Assembly: GCA_038213435.1 (NCBI GenBank) | Contig: JBBQTI010000004.1 | Coordinates: 1 to 64,000 of the forward strand | Direction: 5' to 3' | DNA from: PALSA-610 sp038213435 | GTDB lineage: Bacteria; Actinomycetota; Acidimicrobiia; IMCC26256; PALSA-610 | DNA length: 64,000 bases | Shown here: positions 38,410 to 47,301 of the stretch, in pieces | Numbering within the stretch: position 1 is the stretch's first letter | How the letters are laid out: each line of letters starts with the position of its first letter | Position numbers and translations under genes: made by a program | The notes under the pieces: generated by a model | Database searches by the model: none | The model's input: only the letters and a program-made list of their open reading frames with translations | Told to the model about the DNA's origin: nothing

Positions 38410-39559
38410 GCAACGCCGCGCTCGCGCGGGGCTCACGATCGCGCGTGAAGCAGCCGAACTGCACGTCGAAGCCGTGGTCCCATTCGTAGTTGTCGACGCC
38501 GGTCCAGTGGAAGAAACCACGCACGTCGATCCCGTCGGTGATCGCGCGCTCGACGAGCGTGAGCGATTCCCGCAACACGTCGCAACGCCAGTCGTCGTCG
38601 TCGGTGCCGATGCCGTGTTCGCAGATCAACAACGGACGATCGGGGAGGTCCTCGTGCAGGCGGTGGAGCACGATCGCGAGCCCTTCACTCCACGGCGCGT
38701 AGCCCATCGGACCGACCCGCGCCGAGGTGGGATACGGCACGATCGTGCCCTCGGCGTCGACGCCCGTTGCGCTGTAGTACGAGAAACCGACGAGGTCGCA
38801 GGCTTCGCGCAGGTCGGGAACCTCGCGAGAGGGTCGGCCCGGAAGCTCCAGCACGCCGTCGCGATCGGCGCGCATCCAGACGTCCCACATCATGGCATCG
38901 AGACGAGCTTGCATCGTGTCCGCGGGGATGGTGTCGGCGACGGTGAAGACGGGCGAGAGGTTGTGAACCGTCGCGACCGGCTTGCCGCCGCCGCGCAGCT
39001 CGCGCCAGGCGTCGCGCTGCGCGAGCAGCATCGCGCCGAGCATGTCGAACCGCTTCTTTCCGTGCGGGTAGATGGCCGCGTACGCGGCAGGTTCGTTGAT
39101 CGGCTTCCAGCCGAACACGAGATCGCCGAACGTCTCCGCGCAGAACGCCACGTGCCGGGCCCAGTAGTAGGAACGGGCACGGTCGTCGACGAAGCCGCCC
39201 TCGCCGTACTCGGTGAACCAACCCGGAAGTGTGAAGTGGTGCAGGCAGGCCCACAGCGCGACGCCGGCATCGCGCGCCGCGGTGAGCACCTCGATCGTGT
39301 GCTCGATCGCAGCGTCGTTGCGCCGGCCTTCCTCGGGTTCGATGCGCGCCCACTCGATCGAGAGACGATGATGAGCGAGCCCGTGCTGCGCGTAGAGCGC
39401 GAAGTCGTCTGCGAAGCGTTCGGCGAAGCCGTTGCCGTCGCGGCTCGGCGGCATCGCGCCGGAGCGCTCCAGCGCGAACCAGTCGGATGCCGGAGCGGCG
39501 CCCTCGGCCTGGGTCGACGAAGCCGCGGTGCCCCACCAGAAGTCCTCGCCGATCGTCAC
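38387..39559 (-). CDS. Glycoside hydrolase family 1 protein (beta-glucosidase-like)
   Basis: 390 residues, shorter than the usual 440-460 but with the GH1 core: FWWGTAASSTQAEG, HHRLSIEWARIEPEEG, acid/base Glu in WKPINEPAA and nucleophile Glu in LLICEHGIGT (family TENG or similar). The C-terminal aglycone region FFHWTGVDNYEWDHGF matches the family. Likely hydrolyses a beta-linked glucoside; substrate unknown. GTG 39559 follows TACCGT at six bases on minus. Its 3' end overlaps the remains of the DUF4395 gene. Confidence 0.88.
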   Translation of the reverse strand: MTIGEDFWWGTAASSTQAEGAAPASDWFALERSGAMPPSRDGNGFAERFADDFALYAQHGLAHHRLSIEWARIEPEEGRRNDAAIEHTIEVLTAARDAGVALWACLHHFTLPGWFTEYGEGGFVDDRARSYYWARHVAFCAETFGDLVFGWKPINEPAAYAAIYPHGKKRFDMLGAMLLAQRDAWRELRGGGKPVATVHNLSPVFTVADTIPADTMQARLDAMMWDVWMRADRDGVLELPGRPSREVPDLREACDLVGFSYYSATGVDAEGTIVPYPTSARVGPMGYAPWSEGLAIVLHRLHEDLPDRPLLICEHGIGTDDDDWRCDVLRESLTLVERAITDGIDVRGFFHWTGVDNYEWDHGFDVQFGCFTRDREPRASAALLRSYARP

Positions 39560-39564
39560 GGGGG

Positions 39565-39571
39565 TACGGTA
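39565..39571. promoter_or_regulatory. Near-palindromic shared -10 region for two divergent leaderless genes
   Basis: TACGGTA: plus reads TACGGT (39565-39570), six bases before ATG 39577; minus reads TACCGT (complement of 39566-39571), six bases before GTG 39559. Only 17 bases separate the two start codons. Confidence 0.55.
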
Positions 39572-39576
39572 ACGGC

Positions 39577-41577
39577 ATGTCGACCCGTGCTCGATACTCC
39601 CGCTGGGACGGCACCCAGGTCGGGTTCGACCTCGACGCCGACGCGTTGCTCGAGGAGATGACCGACGATCTCCTCTACCACGGGGATCTCAACGCCGCGC
39701 TCCGCCGGATGATGCAGCAGGGGTTCCAGGATCGCCAGGGCCGTGATGTCCAGGGGGTGCGGGAGATGCTCGAAAAATTGCGGGAACGTCGGCGCGAGCA
39801 ACTCGACCGCTACGACCTCGGGGGCGTGTACGAGGACATCGCGAACCGCCTCGACGAGATCGTCGCCGAAGAGCGCACCGGCATCGATCGCCGCGTCGAC
39901 GAGGCCCAACAGTCGGGCGACAAGCGCCGCGAGGAGCTGCTCGACGAGCTCGCGCGGCAACGCCGCGAGCAGCTGGAGCAGCTGCCGCCCGACCTCGCCG
40001 GGCGCGTGAGCGACCTTCAGCAATACGACTGGATGGACGACGACGCGCGTCAGCACTTCGAGGAGCTGATGGAAGAGCTCAAGAAGCAGCTCCTCGACTC
40101 GATGTTCAATCAGCTCAACCAGGGCATGTCACAGATGTCGCCCGAGCAGTTGCAACGCATGAAGGACATGCTCGGCGAGCTCAACCACATGCTCGAGCAG
40201 CGCGAAGCCGGTGAGGAGCCCGACTTCGCCGGGTTCATGGATCGCTACGGCGACTTCTTCCCCGACAACCCGCAAACGCTCGACGAGCTGCTCGAGCAGA
40301 TGGCGCGCTCCATGGCCCAGATGCAGCAGCTGCTCAACTCGATGACGCCCGAGCAGCGGGCGCAACTGCAGGAGATGGCGAACGCGCTGCTCGATGACAT
40401 GGATCTGCGGTGGCAGGTCGACCAGCTCGGCCAAAACCTCCGGAACGCGTTCCCGCAGGCGGGTTGGGGGCAAGGCATGCGTTTCCGCGGCGACGAGCCA
40501 CTGCCGCTCGACGGCATGAGCGGTCTGCTCGACCAGCTCGGCGACATCGACGCACTCGAGAACCTCCTGCGCAACGCGACCAGTCCCGGACCGTTGGCGG
40601 AGGTCGACCTCGACAAGGTGCGCGAACTGCTCGGCGACGACGCGGCGCGCTCGCTCCGGCAGCTCGCGAACCTCGCGAAGGAGCTCGAGGAGGCAGGGCT
40701 CATCGAACAACGCGAGGGACGCATGGAGCTCACGCCGAAGGGCATCCGGCGGATCGGTCAGCGCGCGCTCGGCGACCTCTTCCGGCGTCTCCTGCAGGAC
40801 CGTGCGGGACGACACGAGATCGAGCGCGCGGGCTTCGGGCACGAGCGCTCCGACGAGCACAAGCAATACGAATACGGCGACCCGTTCCACCTCGACGTCG
40901 GCCGGACGTTGAAGAATGCGATCACGCGTCAGGGTGCGGGCACGCCGGTGCACATGCTGCCCGACGACTTCGAGATCGAACGCACGGAGCAGCTCTCGCG
41001 CAGCGCCACTGTTCTCATGCTCGACGTGTCGCTCTCGATGGAGATGCGCGGCAGGTTCCTCGCGGCGAAGAAAGTCGCGATGGCGCTGCATGCGCTCATC
41101 AGCTCGCAGTTCCCGCGTGATTACCTCGGGATGGTGAGCTTTGGACGCGTCGCCCGCGAGGTGAAGCCCGAGCGTCTCCCGGAAGCGACGTGGGACTTCG
41201 AGTGGGGCACCAATATGCAGCACGCGTTGCTGCTGGCCCGCCAGCTGCTGGCCCGCCAGACCGGTCGCAAGCAGATCGTCATGATCACCGACGGCGAGCC
41301 CACCGCCCACATTCTCGAGAACGGCGAACCCTTCTTCGACTACCCCCCCGACCCGCGCACGATCGAGATGACGCTGCGCGAGGTGCAGCGCTGCACGAAG
41401 GACGGGATCCGCATCAACACGTTCATGCTCGAGGACAATTTCTACCTGCGGGAGTTCGTCGAGCGCATGATGAAGATGAATCGTGGTCGCGCCTTCTATA
41501 CGACTCCGGAGACCCTCGGCGACTATGTCCTCGTCGACTTCCTCGACCAGAAGCGCTCCGAGCGCCGCGCCGGCTGA
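39577..41577 (+). CDS. Large VWA-domain protein, MoxR partner type
   Basis: 666 residues. A long charged, helical, Gln/Glu/Met-rich N-terminal region (about 20-300, many heptad-like stretches such as MSPEQLQRMKDMLGELNHML) precedes a C-terminal VWA domain (about 470-640) with MIDAS motif LDVSLSME and the downstream Thr/Asp in MITDGEPTAH. Members of this group are encoded beside MoxR-type AAA ATPases and probably act as substrate adaptors for metal insertion or remodelling. ATG 39577 is chosen from homology-like start and the TACGGT box; the frame is open 30 codons upstream. Confidence 0.85.
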   Translation: MSTRARYSRWDGTQVGFDLDADALLEEMTDDLLYHGDLNAALRRMMQQGFQDRQGRDVQGVREMLEKLRERRREQLDRYDLGGVYEDIANRLDEIVAEERTGIDRRVDEAQQSGDKRREELLDELARQRREQLEQLPPDLAGRVSDLQQYDWMDDDARQHFEELMEELKKQLLDSMFNQLNQGMSQMSPEQLQRMKDMLGELNHMLEQREAGEEPDFAGFMDRYGDFFPDNPQTLDELLEQMARSMAQMQQLLNSMTPEQRAQLQEMANALLDDMDLRWQVDQLGQNLRNAFPQAGWGQGMRFRGDEPLPLDGMSGLLDQLGDIDALENLLRNATSPGPLAEVDLDKVRELLGDDAARSLRQLANLAKELEEAGLIEQREGRMELTPKGIRRIGQRALGDLFRRLLQDRAGRHEIERAGFGHERSDEHKQYEYGDPFHLDVGRTLKNAITRQGAGTPVHMLPDDFEIERTEQLSRSATVLMLDVSLSMEMRGRFLAAKKVAMALHALISSQFPRDYLGMVSFGRVAREVKPERLPEATWDFEWGTNMQHALLLARQLLARQTGRKQIVMITDGEPTAHILENGEPFFDYPPDPRTIEMTLREVQRCTKDGIRINTFMLEDNFYLREFVERMMKMNRGRAFYTTPETLGDYVLVDFLDQKRSERRAG

Positions 41578-41643
41578 TTTGTACGTGGCCGCGGGAACGC
41601 GGCTGCATGCGCGAGCGTTGGTCCGCTCGACGAAGGAGATCAC

Positions 41644-42060
41644 ATGCCCGAGACCCCTCACGACCAACTTCCGAAGAATGAGGAAGACTGGCGTCAGCGC
41701 CTGACTCCGGAGCAGTTCGAAGTGACTCGCCGCGCCGGAACTGAGCCGGCGTTCACCGGCGAGTACTGGGATTGCCACGACGACGGCACGTACGCCTGCG
41801 TCTGCTGCGAAGCCCCACTCTTTTCTTCGGAGACGAAGTTCGATTCCGGCACCGGCTGGCCGAGCTTCTTCCAGGCGCTCGGGGACGACGCGGTGGAGGA
41901 GCAGGTCGACCACAGCCACGGCATGACGCGGACCGAGGCCCGGTGCCGGAACTGCGGCGCCCATCTGGGTCATGTGTTCCCGGATGGTCCGCGTCCGACG
42001 GGTTCGCGCTACTGCATGAACTCGGCGTCGCTGCGTCTCGACCCCGAGGCGGGCGCCTGA
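41644..42060 (+). CDS. msrB: Peptide-methionine (R)-S-oxide reductase
   Basis: 138 residues. Reduces methionine-R-sulfoxide in proteins. Catalytic Cys is in RYCMNSASLRL; two CxxC pairs (in CVCCEAPLF and CRNCGAHLGH) bind structural zinc; FDSGTGWPSF and GHVFPDGP are signatures. ATG 41644 has AAGGAG five bases upstream. Confidence 0.96.
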   Translation: MPETPHDQLPKNEEDWRQRLTPEQFEVTRRAGTEPAFTGEYWDCHDDGTYACVCCEAPLFSSETKFDSGTGWPSFFQALGDDAVEEQVDHSHGMTRTEARCRNCGAHLGHVFPDGPRPTGSRYCMNSASLRLDPEAGA

Positions 42061-42258
42061 GCCGACGTTTCGAGAGGATCGCGGCGTATACGCCCTTCGC
42101 GGCTTTCCGGACACGTCGCCGATCGAAACTCCCCCTTGCGCCCCGTTCACCGGGTTGACAGAATGACGCCGTTGTAATTCCATCGGCGGTATTCACAGCC
42201 CGGCCCCTCCCGGACGCCCAACTGGGAGACGGTCCGATCACGAGCGAGGGGGCAGCCG

Positions 42259-42543
42259 ATGAGAGAGATGTTGATTCAGCTCGACGTCGACGCCGGTGAC
42301 CGGCATTGGCAGGAGCGAGCCAACTGCCTGGGAGTCGATCCCGATCTGTTCTTCCCCGAGCGCGGCGCTTCCACCAAGGAGGCGAAGGGCGTCTGCGGTG
42401 GCTGCGAGGTGCGTACCGAGTGCCTCGAGTACGCCCTACGCCACGGCGAGAAGTTCGGAATCTGGGGCGGCATGTCCGAGCGGGAACGCCGGCGCATCCG
42501 CCGTCAGCGGGCGCTCGCCCGTCGCGGTCTCGCCAGCGCCTGA
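42259..42543 (+). CDS. WhiB-family iron-sulphur transcription regulator
   Basis: 94 residues. Four cysteines for a [4Fe-4S] cluster: one in ANCLG and three in VCGGCEVRTEC; followed by the GIWGG turn and basic tail RERRRIRRQRALARR for DNA binding. WhiB proteins occur only in actinobacteria and their phages and act with the primary sigma factor. ATG 42259 follows GAGGGGG at six bases. The 198-base upstream gap contains TTGACA at 42155-42160 but no well-spaced -10. Confidence 0.93.
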   Translation: MREMLIQLDVDAGDRHWQERANCLGVDPDLFFPERGASTKEAKGVCGGCEVRTECLEYALRHGEKFGIWGGMSERERRRIRRQRALARRGLASA

Positions 42544-42581
42544 CCGCCTCTCGAGCGTCCCGACCGGCCGACCCGCCGCAC

Positions 42582-43481
42582 TCAGGTGGCGACGGGCTTC
42601 GGACGAGGGTCGCCGGGCCACCAGCGCGGGCCCTTGCCGACCCGCGCCTCGATGGTCGATTCCGCGTCGAGGCGGCTCCAGCGGAGGAAGTCGTCGGTGC
42701 AGCGGTCGAGGTCGCGGCGCGGAATGAGACCGACCAGCTCGACCCGTGCGACGTCGGTCCCGTGCTGACGGGCGAGGACGCGAACATGCAGGCACGCGTC
42801 CTGCAGCCCGGTGCACTCGAGCTCGACGAGATTCATCGACACCTGCGCGCGCTGCGCAACGTCCAGGAAGAAGCCGAGCGCTCGGACCCCTCGTAATCCA
42901 CCCGATCGCTCGCGTGTCTCTCGGGCGATCCGGCGCGCCACGCTGATGTCGGGGCTCGCGAGCACGCAGTTGCAAGCGACGAGCGGCCGACGCGCGCCGA
43001 CGGCGGTCGCGCCGAGCCGGGGGTGCGGAGCAGCGGGTCCGAAATCGGGCTCTCGGGTGCGAAAGCACGTCGATCGTACGCTCGGGAGGTCGCGTTGCTC
43101 GGGGTCGGCATCGTCGTACAGGAATACGGGGACCGAGAATTGGCGCGCCCACCACTCGCCGAACTCGCGCGCTTCTTCGGCCGCATGCGCCCGCTCGATC
43201 TTGGACTCGCCGAGGGCGACGAACGGCACGACGTCGAGTGCCCCGAGGCGGGGATGCTCACCGGCGTGATCGACGATCGAGCACTGCTCCGCCACCGCGA
43301 CCGCGAGCAATCGGGCGCCGCCGACTGCGTCGCGGGGCCCAGGTCCGGCGAGGGTGAAAACTGACCGGTGATGGTCAGGGTCGGCGTGCACGTCGATGAG
43401 CGACCGGCCGCACGCGCCGGCGATCGTGCGGAGGCGATGCATGTCGCGTCCTTCGGACACGTTGACGACGCACTCCAGCAC
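42582..43481 (-). CDS. ftcD: Glutamate formimidoyltransferase (FTCD N-terminal type)
   Basis: 299 residues, matching the formiminotransferase half of FTCD. It begins LECVVNVSEGRD, with DVHADPDHHRSVFTL (folate and formimino site), HPRLGALDVVPFV and VSMNLVELECTGL. The enzyme moves a formimino group from N-formimino-glutamate to tetrahydrofolate, in histidine breakdown. No cyclodeaminase part or other hut gene is nearby. GTG 43481 is preceded by TACGCT at seven bases. Confidence 0.9.
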   Translation of the reverse strand: MLECVVNVSEGRDMHRLRTIAGACGRSLIDVHADPDHHRSVFTLAGPGPRDAVGGARLLAVAVAEQCSIVDHAGEHPRLGALDVVPFVALGESKIERAHAAEEAREFGEWWARQFSVPVFLYDDADPEQRDLPSVRSTCFRTREPDFGPAAPHPRLGATAVGARRPLVACNCVLASPDISVARRIARETRERSGGLRGVRALGFFLDVAQRAQVSMNLVELECTGLQDACLHVRVLARQHGTDVARVELVGLIPRRDLDRCTDDFLRWSRLDAESTIEARVGKGPRWWPGDPRPKPVAT

Positions 43482-43488
43482 CGCGGCA

Positions 43489-43518
43489 AGCGTAGGGGCA
43501 CCTCGGCGTGAGTACGCT
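43489..43518. promoter_or_regulatory. Divergent leaderless promoters of ftcD and the luciferase-like gene
   Basis: Minus TACGCT (complement of 43489-43494) lies seven bases before GTG 43481; plus TACGCT (43513-43518) lies seven bases before ATG 43526. The same hexamer and spacing on both strands. Confidence 0.5.
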
Positions 43519-43525
43519 CGCTCGA

Positions 43526-44518
43526 ATGCGAATCGGGCTGGCGCTGCCGCAGTACGACTACTCGGTGGCGGGGGAGCGACCGCTGCGGTTCGCGACGATC
43601 GTCGAGCACGCGCGGCTCGCGGAACAGGGAGGGGCCGACTCGGTGTGGCTCTCGGACCACCTGTTCCTCGATCTCGCGAAGTACGGCGGATCGGACCAGC
43701 GCGAGGGGTGCTTCGATCCGATCGTCACGCTGGCGGCGCTCGCGCGTGCCGTTCCGCGCGTGCGGTTGGGAACGCTCGTGCTGCTCGAGGCGTTGCGTCC
43801 GGCGGCGGTGTTGGCCAAGGCGTTGGCGACCGTCGATTGCGTGAGTGGTGGCCGGCTCGACGTCGGGCTCGGCGCGGGGTGGTACGCGCCCGAGTACGTC
43901 GCCCTTGGCACCGAGATGCCGCGTCCGGGCGAACGGCTCGACCGTCTCGTCGACGCGCTCGAGGTCGTCAAGGGTCTCCTCGGCGGGGGGCCGTTCAGCC
44001 ACGAAGGTGCGCACCACCGCGCTCGCGGCGCGACCAACCGGCCGCGTGCGGTCCAGCAACCGCGGCCCCGAGTGTTCGTCGGCGGGAAGGGCGACCGGTT
44101 GCTCCGTATTGCCGCGGAGCATGCGGACGGTTGGAACACCTGCTGGGTGTGGACCACCGAGGCCTATCGGGAACGCCGGCACGTGGTCGACGATGCCTGC
44201 GAGAGGGTCGGCCGCGACCCGGCGACGATGTGGCGGACGCTGGGGCTGTATGCGCTGTGCGGCGAGGACGAGACCGATCTCGAGCGGCGCTTCGACCGTT
44301 TGCGCGAGCAGTCACCGAAGGGGGTGCTCGACGGCGTCGACCTCGCGACGTTTCGGGTCGGCCGTCTCGTCGGTACCGTCGACGAGGTTCGTGCCCAACT
44401 TCGCGAGTGGGAGGAACTTGGCGTCGACACGCTCGTACTCGGCGTGGGTGCAGTGCCGTTCCAGGTCTCGGCCCGCGACGACATCGAGCTCCTGCTCGAC
44501 ACCTGCACGAACGCCTGA
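43526..44518 (+). CDS. LLM-class (luciferase-like) flavin/F420-dependent oxidoreductase
   Basis: 330 residues, luciferase-like TIM barrel: RIGLALPQYDYSV at the N-terminus, DSVWLSDHLFLDL, GLGAGWYAPEYVALG and FVGGKGDRLLRIAAEHADGWN. The group mostly uses coenzyme F420 in actinobacteria. Substrate unknown. A GTG at 43508 gives six extra residues; ATG 43526 fits both homologues and the TACGCT spacing. Confidence 0.88.
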   Translation: MRIGLALPQYDYSVAGERPLRFATIVEHARLAEQGGADSVWLSDHLFLDLAKYGGSDQREGCFDPIVTLAALARAVPRVRLGTLVLLEALRPAAVLAKALATVDCVSGGRLDVGLGAGWYAPEYVALGTEMPRPGERLDRLVDALEVVKGLLGGGPFSHEGAHHRARGATNRPRAVQQPRPRVFVGGKGDRLLRIAAEHADGWNTCWVWTTEAYRERRHVVDDACERVGRDPATMWRTLGLYALCGEDETDLERRFDRLREQSPKGVLDGVDLATFRVGRLVGTVDEVRAQLREWEELGVDTLVLGVGAVPFQVSARDDIELLLDTCTNA

Positions 44519-44536
44519 GCGCGCGGGCGGCTCCGG

Positions 44537-44797
44537 TCAGCTCGGCGGCGAGGGAATCAGCTCGCGTCGTCGGCGCAGGATGCGGCGGCGCTCGCGCTCC
44601 GATGCTCCACCCCACACTCCGTGTTCGATGCGGTTGACCAGCGCGTACTCGAGGCATTCGGTCCGCACCGGGCAGCCCTCACAGACGTGCTGGGCCGACT
44701 CCACGCCGAGACCGTCGGACGGGAAGAACTCGGTGGGGCTGGCTCCCCGGCAACGGGCATGGAGCATCCACGCGTATTCCTCGGGAGTCTCGTCCAC
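44537..44797 (-). CDS. WhiB-family iron-sulphur transcription regulator
   Basis: 86 residues. Cluster cysteines in HARCRGA and VCEGCPVRTEC, the GVWGG turn and the basic C-terminus RERRRILRRRREL. GTG 44797 has GGGGAG six bases upstream and is preferred to GTG 44803, which abuts the ribosome site. Convergent with the luciferase-like gene. Second WhiB within about 2.5 kb. Confidence 0.92.
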   Translation of the reverse strand: MDETPEEYAWMLHARCRGASPTEFFPSDGLGVESAQHVCEGCPVRTECLEYALVNRIEHGVWGGASERERRRILRRRRELIPSPPS

Positions 44798-44803
44798 GAT
44801 CAC

Positions 44804-45094
44804 CTCCCCTTCGACGGAGCCTTACGGCTCGCTACGTTCCTTGGTTCGACGCGTACCCGTGGTTTCGTCAGGGGTTTTTCGTCGCTGCGTTCCTCACTGC
44901 CCTCACTGCAACTGCCCCGATCCAACCAACGACAAACTCTCAGACGTTCGGGAGAGCCGCTTCGCTCCATGATTCGTGTGGGCATTTCATGAATTTCCGG
45001 TGCCGGCGGGCGCGACGGATGGAATTCCACGGGTCGAGCCGTCCTCGGGCAGGACCGGCGCTACCCTGACCCGTCGTCTGACGAGGAGCGCGTG
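44804..45094. other. Intergenic region
   Basis: About 290 bases without a gene. TACCCT at 45062-45067 may be the -10 of the next gene, whose ribosome site GAGGAG lies at 45083-45088. A GAGCC-TTAC-GGCTC hairpin sits near 44817-44830. Nothing else recognised. Confidence 0.4.
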
Positions 45095-45364
45095 ATGGCC
45101 ATCGACCCCGAAGAGCTCGAGGAGATCCCCCCGCAAGGTCATGTGCGGGTCGTGTACACCGGCCCGGTCGCGCCTCATTGGGAGATCCACCGGGTGTTCG
45201 GCGACCAGCGGGCCATCGACGAGTTCCGGCAGCGGGCCATGGCCCGTTTGCAGTTGTTGCCCGTCTACGACCCACAATTCCGCCGAAACCGTGAGCGCGT
45301 CGCACGCGACGCGGAACGCGAGCACCTCATCCTCGAGTGGGATCTCGGCGACGAGCCCGAGTAG
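45095..45364 (+). CDS. Small protein of unknown function
   Basis: 89 residues, acidic N-terminus (AIDPEELEEIPPQG) then a compact alpha/beta pattern with GHVRVVYTGPVAPHWEIHRVFG. No TM segment, no cysteines. ATG 45095 has GAGGAG six bases upstream. Convergent with pstA, separated by 23 bases. Not recognised. Confidence 0.6.
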   Translation: MAIDPEELEEIPPQGHVRVVYTGPVAPHWEIHRVFGDQRAIDEFRQRAMARLQLLPVYDPQFRRNRERVARDAEREHLILEWDLGDEPE

Positions 45365-45387
45365 TCGCGACGTGCTGAGGCTCGAAA

Positions 45388-46311
45388 CTAGCGCCGGGCG
45401 GACGCGAAGCGCGACGACACGATCCGCGCGACGACGGTGAACACGAACACGATGACGATGAGGGTCAGGGCCGCCCCCCACGCGCGGTCCTTGGCCGCCG
45501 CGAACGGGGTCTGCGCGTTGAACCAGATCTCCTGCGACAAGGTGGTGTTCGTGCCGGAGAAGATGTCGGGATGCACCTTGCTCGTGACTCCGATGGTGAA
45601 GAGCAACGGCGCCGTCTCACCGGCGGCGCGGGCCACGGCCAGCATCGCGCCGCTGACGATGCCCGGGAGGGCCGCGGGGATCGCGACCGACACCACGGTG
45701 CGCCATCGCCGTGCGCCCAACGCGTCGCTCGCCTGACGAAGGTCGTCGGGAACGAGCTTCAGCATCTCCTCGCACGACCGAATGACGATCGGCAGCATGA
45801 GCGCCGCGAGCGCGAGCGAGCCCGCGAAGCCCGAGTAGCCGAAGTGGAGGCCCGCGCTCACCCAGATCGTCGCGACGAACAGGCCCATGACGATCGACGG
45901 CACGCCGGTCATCACGTCGGCCATGAACCGGATCGTCTTGGCGATGCGATTCTGGCGCCCGTACTCGTTGAGGTAGACCGCGGCGAGCACGCCGAGCGGG
46001 ATGGCCATCAACGCGGCGAAGCCGGTGATCACCAGAGTGCCGACGATGGCCGGCGCGATGCCGCCTCCCGCAAACTGCGTGACGATGGGCAGGTTCTTCG
46101 TGAGGAAGCTCAAGCTCATCACGCTCGCTCCCCTGCTGGCCACGTAGGTCGCGATGACGACGACGGGGACGAGCGCGAGAAGAAGCGATCCGATCATCCA
46201 CGTCGTCGCGAACGCGTTGGTGATGCGGCGACGTGGTGAGACTGCACGCTCGAGGATCCACGCGCCCGGATCGTCGCGGTCCGTCGGCGTCGGGGGAGTG
46301 ACGACAGTCAT
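45388..46311 (-). CDS. pstA: Phosphate ABC transporter permease PstA
   Basis: 307 residues, six helices. The EAA loop for contact with PstB is in RQASDALGARRWRTVVSVAIPAALPGI. RAAGETAPLL is the conserved arginine/glutamate motif of PstA helix. Start ATG 46311 overlaps the pstC stop by four bases. Confidence 0.95.
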   Translation of the reverse strand: MTVVTPPTPTDRDDPGAWILERAVSPRRRITNAFATTWMIGSLLLALVPVVVIATYVASRGASVMSLSFLTKNLPIVTQFAGGGIAPAIVGTLVITGFAALMAIPLGVLAAVYLNEYGRQNRIAKTIRFMADVMTGVPSIVMGLFVATIWVSAGLHFGYSGFAGSLALAALMLPIVIRSCEEMLKLVPDDLRQASDALGARRWRTVVSVAIPAALPGIVSGAMLAVARAAGETAPLLFTIGVTSKVHPDIFSGTNTTLSQEIWFNAQTPFAAAKDRAWGAALTLIVIVFVFTVVARIVSSRFASARR

Positions 46312-47291
46312 CGCCGCACTCCCGACATGGCCGATGACCGGTTCGCCACGACGCGGGCGACCATGTTGACGACGATGGTGATCGCGAACAGGACGACGCC
46401 CAGCCCGATGAGTGCCGCGCGGTGCAGGTCGGTCGCCTCGGGGAAGTTGTGCGCGATGACTGAAGCCATCGTGTCGCCCTGGCGGAAGAGGTGCGTGGTC
46501 ACCTTGTGGCTGCTCCCGATGACGAGCGCGACCGCGATCGTCTCGCCCATCGCTCGACCGAGGCCGAGCATGGCGGCGCCGATCAGACCGCTGCGCACGC
46601 GGGGGAACACCGCGACGCGCAGCATCTCCCAGCGGGTCGCGCCCATCGCGAGCGCGCCGTTCTTGTCGTCCTGCGCGACGGTAGCCAATGCCTCGCGACT
46701 GAGCGAGGTGACGATGGGGATGATCATCACCGCGAGGATCACGCCGGCGGTCATGAAGCTCGCCCCGGATGCGGGGCCGCCGAAGAAACTGCTGAGCACC
46801 GGCACCCGGCCGAGCGTGTCCGAGATGTGGCCGTAGAAGTCGGCCGCCGGCGAGGTGAGCACGGCGAGGGCCCAGAAGCCGTAGACGACCGAAGGGATCG
46901 CGGCGAGCAGGTCGACGACGTAGGTCACCGCGGACCCCAGACGCTTCGGCGCGAGCTCGGTGATGAAGAGCGCGATACCGAGGCTGGCCGGGACGGCGAG
47001 CCCGATGGCGATGACGGCGGTGAGCATCGTTCCGTAGATGAAGTCGAGCGCGCCGAACTGGTTCTGGTTGGGGTCCCAGCTCCGGCTGGTCAGGAAGCGC
47101 AGTCCCTGGTGCGTGAACGCGGGCCAGGCATTCCTGGTCGTCGTGTACGCGATGAGGGCGAGGATCGCGAGCACGAGCAGGCCGGCGGCGAAGGCGATCG
47201 CGCGAAACGTGCGATCGACCTGGACGCCGCCGGCCGTGCTCGGGAGCGGATCGCTTGCGCCGTGCTCGGGCGACGGGGCCAGCGAGGTCAT
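46308..47291 (-). CDS. pstC: Phosphate ABC transporter permease PstC
   Basis: 327 residues. Six-helix core with an N-terminal cytoplasmic extension; the EAA loop is in GALAMGATRWEMLRVAVFPRVRSGL and the conserved GRAMGETIAVALV motif follows. Forms the channel with PstA. ATG 47291 starts ten bases after pstS. A TAACGT seven bases upstream overlaps the pstS stop codon and may be coincidence or an extra leaderless start. Confidence 0.95.
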   Translation of the reverse strand: MTSLAPSPEHGASDPLPSTAGGVQVDRTFRAIAFAAGLLVLAILALIAYTTTRNAWPAFTHQGLRFLTSRSWDPNQNQFGALDFIYGTMLTAVIAIGLAVPASLGIALFITELAPKRLGSAVTYVVDLLAAIPSVVYGFWALAVLTSPAADFYGHISDTLGRVPVLSSFFGGPASGASFMTAGVILAVMIIPIVTSLSREALATVAQDDKNGALAMGATRWEMLRVAVFPRVRSGLIGAAMLGLGRAMGETIAVALVIGSSHKVTTHLFRQGDTMASVIAHNFPEATDLHRAALIGLGVVLFAITIVVNMVARVVANRSSAMSGVRR

Positions 47292-47301
47292 GGAACGGAC
47301 G

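Noticed and set aside
42155..42195. TTGACA upstream of the first whiB as a full promoter
   Set aside because: TAATTC follows after 14 bases and TATTCA after 29, neither a usual spacing, so I only mention the -35-like box.
44537..45094. Possible tRNA or small RNA in the gap after the second whiB
   Set aside because: No cloverleaf, T-arm GTTC-like element in context or CCA end could be built; only a minor hairpin is visible.
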